From: Candidatus Poseidoniales archaeon
GTDB taxonomy: Archaea > Thermoplasmatota > Poseidoniia > Poseidoniales > Thalassarchaeaceae
NCBI GenBank assembly: GCA_028821815.1
Contig: JAPKEY010000034.1
Location: forward strand, 1-11,179
DNA length: 11,179 bases
Reading direction: 5' to 3'
The position numbers were made by a program, and so were the translations under genes. Positions 1-6,232 of the stretch are shown here, in pieces. Below the pieces are notes generated by a model. The model did no database searches. It worked only from the letters and a program-made list of their open reading frames with translations, and was not told where the DNA came from. Numbering within the stretch: position 1 is the stretch's first letter; each line of letters opens with the position of its first letter.

Positions 1-795
1 AACTAATAGATCGAGGAAACTAGATTCCGGAATTTCAACATGGCCCGGGAGTATCGCTTCAAGGATTCCGCGTTCGACTTCGATATCTTCCCACCTGCCG
101 TAATCCAATCCCAACCCTTGGAAGGCTAAATCGACGATAAATCGTTCAATGAGCCATAGTAACAGTACAGGAAACAACCAACCCAACTTGGTCCTGTCCA
201 CCAATATCCGCCTGGCAATAGCGGCCACTCCAACCACTTTGGATGCAATTTTTGGAAACAATCTGAGCCCAATCACGAGTCCCGCAAGATATGCCAACAG
301 AGCCAGCTCCAGCACTCTCCGTTCCTGCAGCCATTCTCCTGGCACAAATCTCAGGACTAAAAGTGGTAACATGATGAGTACAATTTGAAGTGGTGCTGCA
401 AGCAATTGCAAACCGCCATGCACCTCGAGTAGTGGTCGGCCGTTCACCCGTACTTCTTGATGGACGATTCGTGTTACTTTACCATAGGGTGATTCAATCA
501 GATTAATGCGGGCCCGATCGACCAAATCCGCATCTCTAAGCCTCCCAGTCAATCCAAAAACCGCCCTCCAACCACCTGCATCAGCTACTCGATTCGGCAT
601 ATACCCTCCAACAGCCAAACCGAGGATGAGGGAAATGATTCCATACAAGATTGCGGCACTGATAATCCAAGGGAGTAGATTAATTTGCAACGAAAACGTG
701 TAAGTTTCCCAATCCACTTTGACAATGTACGTCACAGTAAATGCGATAATCGGTGCAATGAACACCTGCAAACCGACCACCATGGTCAGCCACAT
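1..795 (-). CDS. Partial multi-pass membrane protein of unknown family (5' part; 3' end beyond left edge)
   Basis: The minus-strand frame is open without a stop from position 909 down to base 1. The first ATG is at 795, giving at least 265 residues with the C-terminus off the window. An upstream TTG at 828 is an alternative start; neither has a strong ribosome binding site. The protein has about five hydrophobic segments, at roughly residues 5-25, 40-64, 130-151, 161-180 and 205-226. A polar loop of about 65 residues (65-130) between the second and third is Arg/Asp-rich (around GLTGRLRDADLVDRAR) and looks like a small soluble domain. A hydrophilic Glu-rich stretch follows helix 5. The hydrophobic periodicity and the long open frame argue for a real gene. 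I recognise no family and propose no function beyond an integral membrane protein. It is transcribed away from the surface-protein gene across a 186-base divergent gap. Confidence 0.82.
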   Translation of the reverse strand, partial: MWLTMVVGLQVFIAPIIAFTVTYIVKVDWETYTFSLQINLLPWIISAAILYGIISLILGLAVGGYMPNRVADAGGWRAVFGLTGRLRDADLVDRARINLIESPYGKVTRIVHQEVRVNGRPLLEVHGGLQLLAAPLQIVLIMLPLLVLRFVPGEWLQERRVLELALLAYLAGLVIGLRLFPKIASKVVGVAAIARRILVDRTKLGWLFPVLLLWLIERFIVDLAFQGLGLDYGRWEDIEVERGILEAILPGHVEIPESSFLDLLV

Positions 796-825
796 TCTCT
801 CTATCAGCGTACTTTTTCCTAGTGA

Positions 826-840
826 CAACAGTTGCTGTTG
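826..840. repeat. Inverted repeat CAACAG-TTG-CTGTTG
   Basis: This is a perfect 6-base inverted repeat with a 3-base spacer. It lies 31 bases upstream of the ATG of the minus-strand membrane protein and would fall partly inside that gene if the TTG start were used. It could be an operator half or chance; on its own the evidence is weak. Confidence 0.35.
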
Positions 841-926
841 GCACCGGTTCGCATCAAGAGGGTGTCGGCCGAAAAGATGGTGGGCGATACGATTGCCAGC
901 GCAACCGAATCAAGCCGAGTCGAATC

Positions 927-945
927 ACCCTGTCATAGACAGGGT
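927..945. promoter_or_regulatory. Candidate operator: palindrome ACCCTGTC-ATA-GACAGGGT
   Basis: This is a perfect 8-base inverted repeat around a 3-base centre, 19 bases in all. It sits between divergent genes, 37 bases before the plus-strand ATG at 982 and 132 bases before the minus-strand ATG at 795. That symmetry and position fit the binding site of a dimeric helix-turn-helix repressor or activator for the surface-protein gene. As RNA it could also form a hairpin, but no T-run follows, so a terminator is less likely. I considered a tRNA T-arm because GGTTCAA follows, but no cloverleaf can be built. Confidence 0.45.
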
Positions 946-981
946 TCAACCAACCTTAAGACCGACTCGCGATTGGCGAAG

Positions 982-3900
982 ATGTTGATTGCGATGAAGA
1001 ATGGCCAAACCACCCTCATGTTCCTCATCCTGTGTCTAGCATCCCTCGCCCCGTTGGTGGCTCCACAGGCTGAACTTTCATCACTTGAGATTGAACAAGA
1101 GACTGGGGGTCGTGATTTGATTGATTTGACGATTGTCGATATTGCAGTCGGCAATTCAACAGAGGCCGCTGAGACTTGGATACAACCGAACGGCGCCTCG
1201 ATGGATTATCTCCTAAAGGGGACTCGGTACGCTGCAAATATCACTTTCAAGAATGCTGGAACTGGATTCTCTGCAGTCGATGCGACCGGAACATTACAAG
1301 CGGTTCACCCCATTGGTTTTGTTATCCAAACATGGCATTTTAATTTGTCATTAGCTGGTGGTCAACAAGATGTGCAAATCATCGAATGGACACCAGATGC
1401 AGCACATAGCATCGTTGATGACGATGGGACCCTACATGGTGGCATCATCTTTCGAGGGATGATTGCAACGACGGTGGCTGGGCTCGGTGATGATGAGTCC
1501 AACAACCTCTACGAAGAGCAAGTTCCAATCGCTTTGTGGCATGATCCCATGGAAGGTACCTTTGCGGCCAATCAACCCATTTGGGTCCCTATTTCTTACA
1601 CAGATCGAACGGCAGGGCAAAGTGGAATTTATGGTGGTGGTTCAGATTGGCAAACTGATAATTCATCTTCAGCGGTTGGGGCCAAACATTGGCGTATTTC
1701 TGACCCTGGTGGTGGAAATTACGCATCGAACACCATTGACATGTTGAAATGGGGTTGGGTACCTGCTGGTGGGGGTTGTGATGACCCTGGCCACGGTCTT
1801 GGCTATGGGACCATCGATTCTGATGTTGAAGCCGTCTATGGCCAACCGTTCTGTTGGCTCAATATTATCGATTCTGATTATCGTTCTGTTCACTGGGCCA
1901 CAATGGCATGGGGGACCATGGGTTCCGGCGATGAAATGGCCATGGAATCTCTTCGCGGTATGACGACCATCAAAGAACTCAACATGACACAAGCCGGTGT
2001 CTCGGCATCAGAGAATGACTGGACACAAGTCATCTGGAACATGACAGATGTGCACAACGACCAGGCTTACACTATGTCTTACTCAAAGATTGCAGATACA
2101 ATGGGTGCCAACAGCGGAATGCGAATTGATGATTTTATTCTGTTCGCAGTTGAAGTGGTGGATGAATACACTATCACTTTGGATTGTGATGACCCATTGC
2201 CCAACGCATACGTTGTCATTCCAGCCGACCCAGATCCACCATCGCTCTTTTGTACACTAACTAACAACGGCTATCGAGAGGTCAACCTCAATATTTTCAC
2301 CGAAGTGTCCAATACATCTTGGATGAACATTTACCCGCTGCGGATTGACAGTGACAATATGCTTGACCATGACAATTACGTCACGCTCAATCCTCTCGAT
2401 GGGGAAACCAGCACAACATTCTGGATCAACCTCACCGTCCCCGAGGGCGCCAATGTCGAAACACTCAACTGGACGATTGTATTCGATGACAACCTCAATA
2501 GTCAAATCATGGGCGAAATGACACTTCCAGTATCAATTTCATCCTCGTTCTCAGTGCGATTGGATCAAGTTAGCCCAGCTTATCCAGCCTTGACACTTGC
2601 ACCCGGTGAAACGGGTGATTTACAGATGAAGGTCAAGAATACTGGCAACCAATTGGCTGACTGGACACTCGGAGCATACTTCGACAGTACACTTTGGGGC
2701 TCTCCAAACCTCGAATGGTACGAAGATTGGGATGATGACGGTAATGAAACACAACTGATGCAGATGAGTCTGAACAAGGGTGAGGAGAAATTCATCACCG
2801 CACGATTCCATGCACCCGCTGCGAATCCACCTGGGATGGTTGAAATCTCTCTATACGTACAGGGTGTTGCTCCAGCAAATGCCCAATCAGTTGAACGAAT
2901 TTACATTGATATTCCTGCTGTCCAAGATGTCAAAGTAACTGCGTACGAATCGTCGATGACAGCATTGGCGGATGGCAACATGAGAACAATGTCAATCACC
3001 ATTCGAAATGACGGGAATGCACCTGAAATTTTCGACTTATCCCTCGATGCAGACTGGCATATTGGTGCTTCTCTGGCAACTTCGATTACAGAACCGATAG
3101 AGCCCTTTGGGCAAGAGGTCGATGTCACAGTTATCATGAACATGCCACAAGGCCTGATGCCGAATTTCTATCCGATTGCGGTGACTGCCACATCACAGAC
3201 AGATTCAACCTACAGTACGACTGGTCAATTCACCCTTGAAGTACCGACAACATACATTGTTGAAGTCGAAGATAAGGATTTGACAGGTCAGTCATTCTCT
3301 GCAGGTGCCCAGTCGCGCACTATGAACTTTGAAATTTTCAATCACGGTAATGAAATCGACGCATTCAACGTCGCATTATCGATGGATGATGGCATTATCG
3401 CAGAAATTTCGGATGGTTTGTCAGAAGATGATATGGATGGAAGAACCGTTTTTATCGACCCCCAAACGTCGACCAATGTCACAGTGAGTTATTCATTCGA
3501 TAGTGGTATTCAGGGCATGAAGGAATTGACTGTATCTGCAACCAGTGTCAATGGATTAGAAGCAGGACAGAGTATCACAGCAACGGGTGTTGCAGACTTT
3601 CAGGTTGGTTCACTTGGCTGGATTCGCCTTGAATCAGGCGTACCCCTCCATATCACTGAACCAGGGCCCCACATGTTGTCGGTAACGGTTCACAATCAAC
3701 ACCCAACCGCCAACCAAGAGATTCGTTTGAGTGTGAGTACTGATTCTGAGGCTGATTTCAATTTGCGTTGGGTTCGAGTTGTTAATACAGATCAGCAATT
3801 TGAACTTGAACCTGATGCAATTCGAATCATCAATATCGAAGTCTATGTGACAGATGAAAACCTTTTGAATTTAGCTGATGACACGATGGTTTTCACGGCG

Positions 3901-4428
3901 ACATTGACGGTTGAAGCCACCGATGACAACGCCGACCATGAAATCTTATTCTCCGTCGACAAATACGTGGCTGCCGAATCTTCAGAGGATAGCAATGATT
4001 TCGGATCTCTGGCAAAGAGTATCGTGACGTGGACCTTGGGGATCATCTTGATTCTTGCTCTTGGTGTGGTGTTACTCAAGATTCTTGTGTCGACTGAACA
4101 TGAGGATGAAATTTCCTCCCTCGGTGGCTATGAATCAAGCCTCGATCTGCCCGATGCCCCAACAATACCCGATGCCCCAACATTGCCCAGTGCCGATACA
4201 ACTGCGAATTCGATGTACGGTGGCACCCAGGAATTGTTTGCACAACCAGTCATGGCTACACCACCACCTCCTTCTGCTACCCCCGAACCCGAGCCAGCAC
4301 CAGCAGCACCCGAACCAGCTGCTTCCACAGGCCCGCCATTGCCGGCCAGTGGCCTTCCTGAGGGCTGGACTATGGAACAGTGGGAACACTACGGGGATGA
4401 GTACCTCCGTCGGCAAAGTGGTTCGTGA
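982..4428 (+). CDS. Large secreted surface protein with Ig-like repeats, C-terminal membrane anchor and Pro-rich tail
   Basis: The product is 1148 residues from the ATG at 982. The open frame extends upstream to a TTG at 832, but that would bury the signal peptide. The ATG at 994 is equally possible and gives a classic MKNG n-region. Residues 1-30 form a signal peptide (hydrophobic MFLILCLASLAPLVA, cleavage near APQA). Residues about 31-392 form an N-terminal region that closes with GMRIDDFILFAVEV, resembling the last strand of MAM/ConA-like jelly-roll domains, and has two cysteine pairs. Roughly five Ig-like beta-sandwich modules of 110-130 residues follow (about 393, 523, 648, 758 and 876 onward), each with 'N-x-G-N/D' turns as in NEW3/CARDB-type domains. 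One helix at 1014-1036 crosses the membrane. The tail holds tandem PDAPT repeats, a Pro/Glu/Ala-rich linker and a GLPEGWTMEQWEHYG end. Eleven N-glycosylation sequons all lie outside the membrane. It is probably a cell-surface adhesin or envelope protein; the ligand is unknown. Confidence 0.88.
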   Translation: MLIAMKNGQTTLMFLILCLASLAPLVAPQAELSSLEIEQETGGRDLIDLTIVDIAVGNSTEAAETWIQPNGASMDYLLKGTRYAANITFKNAGTGFSAVDATGTLQAVHPIGFVIQTWHFNLSLAGGQQDVQIIEWTPDAAHSIVDDDGTLHGGIIFRGMIATTVAGLGDDESNNLYEEQVPIALWHDPMEGTFAANQPIWVPISYTDRTAGQSGIYGGGSDWQTDNSSSAVGAKHWRISDPGGGNYASNTIDMLKWGWVPAGGGCDDPGHGLGYGTIDSDVEAVYGQPFCWLNIIDSDYRSVHWATMAWGTMGSGDEMAMESLRGMTTIKELNMTQAGVSASENDWTQVIWNMTDVHNDQAYTMSYSKIADTMGANSGMRIDDFILFAVEVVDEYTITLDCDDPLPNAYVVIPADPDPPSLFCTLTNNGYREVNLNIFTEVSNTSWMNIYPLRIDSDNMLDHDNYVTLNPLDGETSTTFWINLTVPEGANVETLNWTIVFDDNLNSQIMGEMTLPVSISSSFSVRLDQVSPAYPALTLAPGETGDLQMKVKNTGNQLADWTLGAYFDSTLWGSPNLEWYEDWDDDGNETQLMQMSLNKGEEKFITARFHAPAANPPGMVEISLYVQGVAPANAQSVERIYIDIPAVQDVKVTAYESSMTALADGNMRTMSITIRNDGNAPEIFDLSLDADWHIGASLATSITEPIEPFGQEVDVTVIMNMPQGLMPNFYPIAVTATSQTDSTYSTTGQFTLEVPTTYIVEVEDKDLTGQSFSAGAQSRTMNFEIFNHGNEIDAFNVALSMDDGIIAEISDGLSEDDMDGRTVFIDPQTSTNVTVSYSFDSGIQGMKELTVSATSVNGLEAGQSITATGVADFQVGSLGWIRLESGVPLHITEPGPHMLSVTVHNQHPTANQEIRLSVSTDSEADFNLRWVRVVNTDQQFELEPDAIRIINIEVYVTDENLLNLADDTMVFTATLTVEATDDNADHEILFSVDKYVAAESSEDSNDFGSLAKSIVTWTLGIILILALGVVLLKILVSTEHEDEISSLGGYESSLDLPDAPTIPDAPTLPSADTTANSMYGGTQELFAQPVMATPPPPSATPEPEPAPAAPEPAASTGPPLPASGLPEGWTMEQWEHYGDEYLRRQSGS
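4150..4185 (+). repeat. Tandem 18-base repeat encoding PDAPTI/PDAPTL
   Basis: There are two near-identical 18-base units (4150-4167 and 4168-4185, differing only near the end), followed by a decayed third (CCCAGTGCC). They lie inside the cytoplasmic tail of the surface protein and start the Pro-rich linker. Slippage-type length variation here would change only linker length. Confidence 0.8.
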
Positions 4429-4438
4429 TTCTTCACGT

Positions 4439-4454
4439 CGCCTTTATGAAGGCG
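4439..4454 (+). promoter_or_regulatory. Candidate thermosome promoter: TATA-like CTTTATGA inside an inverted repeat
   Basis: CGCCTT-TATG-AAGGCG is a perfect 6-base inverted repeat directly after the stop of the surface-protein gene. Its centre carries CTTTATGA (4442-4449), the most TATA-like string in this 78-base gap. A start site about 25 bases downstream would fall near 4471, giving a short leader of about 36 bases. The upstream BRE is not recognisable because the flank is GC-rich. The same repeat could instead act as a weak terminator hairpin for the surface gene. Confidence 0.35.
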
Positions 4455-4470
4455 TCTTGGGTGGGCTGGT

Positions 4471-4485
4471 CGCCCCGTAGGGGCG
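4471..4485 (+). promoter_or_regulatory. Palindrome CGCCCC-GTA-GGGGCG upstream of the thermosome gene
   Basis: This is a perfect 6-base stem with a GTA centre, ending 21 bases before the thermosome ATG and 7 bases before its Shine-Dalgarno element. The gap before the next gene holds a palindrome with the same CCCGTAGGG core (6202-6218). It may be an operator next to the start site or a 5'-leader hairpin; the sequence alone cannot decide. Confidence 0.45.
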
Positions 4486-4492
4486 TAACGAT

Positions 4493-4498
4493 AGGTGG
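4493..4498 (+). promoter_or_regulatory. Ribosome binding site AGGTGG for the thermosome gene
   Basis: AGGTGG matches part of the archaeal Shine-Dalgarno consensus GGAGGTGAT and lies 8 bases before the ATG at 4507. It overlaps the in-frame GTG at 4495, which argues that the ATG and not the GTG is the true start. Confidence 0.6.
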
Positions 4499-4506
4499 GA
4501 CACGAT

Positions 4507-6132
4507 ATGTATGGCGGACAACAACCAATTTTTATTCTAAAAGAAGGCACGAATCGAACACGAGGAAAGAGTGCTCAAAGCAACAACATTGCCGCTGCAA
4601 AAGCAGTTGCAGATGCCGTTAGGTCCACATTGGGCCCCAAAGGTATGGACAAGATGCTCGTCGATAGTATGGGTGATGTTGTCATCACCAACGATGGTGC
4701 AACCATCCTCAAGGAGATGGATATCGAACACCCGGCAGCCAAGATGATTATCGAGGTAGCCAAAACTCAGGAACAGCATTGCTACGATGGAACAACCAGT
4801 GCGGTGGTCATCGCAGGTGAACTTCTCAAGCGCAGTGAAGATCTCATCGATCAAAATGTTCATCCGACGGTAATCTGTGAAGGATTCCGTTTGGCAGCCG
4901 ACAAAGCGGTGAATCTTCTTGACAGTCATGCAATTGATGCTGACGAATCCACTCTACATGATGTGGCCAAGACAGCACTTACGGGCAAATCTGCTGGTGC
5001 AGTCAAGGACTTCCTCGCAGATATTTGTGTCGCCGCAGTCCAAGCGGTCGCACGCGAAGAAGATGGTGAAGTCTACGTCGACCTCGACGATATTAAGGTC
5101 GAGAAAAAGCAGGGTGGTTCCATCAAGGACAGCACATTGGTCGATGGTATTATTCTCGACAAAGAGCGTGTCCACAGTGGAATGCCTCGAAGTGTATCAG
5201 ATGCCAAGATTGCTTTGATCAATTCAGCCATTGAAGTCAAGAAAACAGAAGTTGATGCAAAGATTCAGATTACAGATCCAAGTATGCTGGCACAATTCCT
5301 CGATGAAGAGGAAAATTACTTGCGCAGTTTGGTCGAGAAGATTCAAGCGGCTGGTGCCAATGTCGTCGTTTGCCAGAAGGGAATCGATGACCTTGCACAA
5401 CACTACATGTCCAAGGCTGGACTGTTCGCAGTCCGCCGAGCCAAGAAATCCGATATGGAGGCTTTGGCCAAGGCTACAAGCGCTCGAATCGTCACTAATA
5501 TCGACGATCTTAGCAGTGATGACTTGGGTGAAGCAGCCAAAGTCGAAGAGCGAAAAATAGGTGAATCTGACATGGTTTTCCTGACCGGATGCACTGAAGC
5601 GAAGAGTGTCAGCGTATTGCTACGCGGTGGTACTGAGCACGTGGTCGATGAAATTCGACGTGCATTCGATGATGCAATCGGTGTTGTCAGTGTCGCTTGC
5701 GAAGACGGTTATGTTCTCACTGGTGGTGGCTCAGTTATCGCCTCACTCTCAAGAGATTTGAGGGCTTATGCAGAAGGTATTGGCGGTCGTGAACAGATGG
5801 CTATTGAGGCCTTTGCAGGTGCGCTTGAAGTGATTCCCAGAACACTTGCTGAAAATGCTGGACTCGACCCAGTCAACACGATTATCGAGGTTCGAAAGGC
5901 CCATGCGGAAGGCAATTCCACCTATGGTGTAAACGTCTTCGAGGGTGGTGTGATGGACATGAGAAAAGCCAATGTTCTCGAACCAGTACGTGTGGTTGAA
6001 CAAGCGATCCAATCCGCAACCGAGACCGCTGTTATGATTCTCAGAATTGACGATGTGATATCCAGCCGAGCTGGCGGTGGCGGCGGAATGCCCGACATGG
6101 GTGGCATGGACATGGGCGGCATGGGCTTCTAG
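4507..6132 (+). CDS. ths: Thermosome subunit (group II chaperonin)
   Basis: This is an ATP-driven folding chaperone that assembles into a double-ring cage in the cytoplasm. The product has 541 residues, the usual length. The start at 4507 (MYGGQQPIFILKEGTNRTRG) matches the family's N-terminus and follows an AGGTGG site. The equatorial domain shows LGPKGMDKM (42-50), VVITNDGATIL (58-68) and DGTTSAVV (94-101). The intermediate and apical domains follow, with TALTGKSAG, the substrate-binding/lid region, and LLRGGTEHVVDEIRRAFDDA. The second equatorial half has TGGGS, GGREQMAIEAFAGALEVIPRTLAENAGLDP and ATETAVMILRIDDVI. The protein ends in a Gly/Met-rich GGM tail (about 523-541) like those of other thermosomes and GroEL. 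One oddity is that the usual GDGTT phosphate loop reads YDGTT (93-97). It is probably transcribed from its own promoter and is likely stress-responsive, judging by family behaviour. The redox genes downstream may be read through from it. Confidence 0.97.
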   Translation: MYGGQQPIFILKEGTNRTRGKSAQSNNIAAAKAVADAVRSTLGPKGMDKMLVDSMGDVVITNDGATILKEMDIEHPAAKMIIEVAKTQEQHCYDGTTSAVVIAGELLKRSEDLIDQNVHPTVICEGFRLAADKAVNLLDSHAIDADESTLHDVAKTALTGKSAGAVKDFLADICVAAVQAVAREEDGEVYVDLDDIKVEKKQGGSIKDSTLVDGIILDKERVHSGMPRSVSDAKIALINSAIEVKKTEVDAKIQITDPSMLAQFLDEEENYLRSLVEKIQAAGANVVVCQKGIDDLAQHYMSKAGLFAVRRAKKSDMEALAKATSARIVTNIDDLSSDDLGEAAKVEERKIGESDMVFLTGCTEAKSVSVLLRGGTEHVVDEIRRAFDDAIGVVSVACEDGYVLTGGGSVIASLSRDLRAYAEGIGGREQMAIEAFAGALEVIPRTLAENAGLDPVNTIIEVRKAHAEGNSTYGVNVFEGGVMDMRKANVLEPVRVVEQAIQSATETAVMILRIDDVISSRAGGGGGMPDMGGMDMGGMGF

Positions 6133-6188
6133 TCCGAGCGGCTCGCAGGCTCCCTTTCACCCCCATAGGTTGAAGAATCGAATTCAGG

Positions 6189-6204
6189 TGGACACATCTG
6201 TCCA
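6189..6204 (+). repeat. Inverted repeat TGGACA-CATC-TGTCCA
   Basis: This is a perfect 6-base stem with a 4-base loop in the 100-base gap after the thermosome. Its last three bases are also the first three of the next palindrome (6202-6218), so the two RNA hairpins cannot form fully at once. No other conserved element is evident around it. Confidence 0.4.
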
Positions 6205-6218
6205 GCCCGTAGGGCTGG
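6202..6218 (+). promoter_or_regulatory. Palindrome CCAGCCC-GTA-GGGCTGG upstream of the redox fusion gene
   Basis: This is a perfect 7-base stem with a GTA centre, ending 14 bases before the ATG at 6233. It shares the CCCGTAGGG core and position with the palindrome before the thermosome. No clear TATA box is seen in the gap, only an AT-rich patch at about 6171-6186. The gap also has a CGAGC-G-GCTCG repeat (6135-6145) and a pyrimidine-rich run after the thermosome stop, a weak terminator at best. Readthrough from the thermosome is therefore possible. Confidence 0.45.
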
Positions 6219-6221
6219 TGT

Positions 6222-6226
6222 GGTGG
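6222..6226 (+). promoter_or_regulatory. Ribosome binding site GGTGG that supports the start at 6233
   Basis: GGTGG lies 6 bases before the ATG at 6233, a partial match to the archaeal Shine-Dalgarno sequence. Together with the ferredoxin homology beginning at once after this ATG, it rejects the longer open frame from 6077. That frame overlaps the thermosome Gly/Met tail out of frame. Confidence 0.5.
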
Positions 6227-6232
6227 TATCTC

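Larger units (their letters stand above)
796..981. other. Divergent intergenic region
   Basis: This 186-base gap separates the two divergently transcribed genes and must hold both promoters, unless the minus-strand gene starts at the TTG at 828. It contains two perfect inverted repeats, listed separately. No convincing TATA box is visible for the minus-strand gene. On the plus strand a weak CCTTAAG (954-960) lies about 25 bases before the ATG at 982. That would suit a leaderless transcript, in keeping with the absence of a Shine-Dalgarno element, but the match to an archaeal TATA box is poor. Confidence 0.6.

Noticed and set aside
149..388. Plus-strand open frames at 149-388, 506-703 and 719-988 as separate small genes
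   Set aside because: They lie antisense to the continuous minus-strand membrane-protein frame, have no ribosome binding sites and show low-complexity, shadow-like composition.
915..960. tRNA gene suggested by GGTTCAA after a stem
   Set aside because: No acceptor, D or anticodon arms can be assembled around it; the stem is explained by the 19-base palindrome.
832..981. TTG start at 832 for the surface protein
   Set aside because: It would place about 50 unrelated polar residues before an obvious signal peptide and run over the divergent regulatory region.
4495..4506. GTG at 4495 as thermosome start
   Set aside because: The GTG overlaps the AGGTGG ribosome binding site, and the family N-terminus aligns from the ATG at 4507.
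6133..6165. Strong terminator after the thermosome gene (CGAGC-G-GCTCG plus pyrimidine run)
   Set aside because: The loop is only one base and the following run is mixed C/T, unlike archaeal poly-T terminators; it is noted only as a weak possibility.
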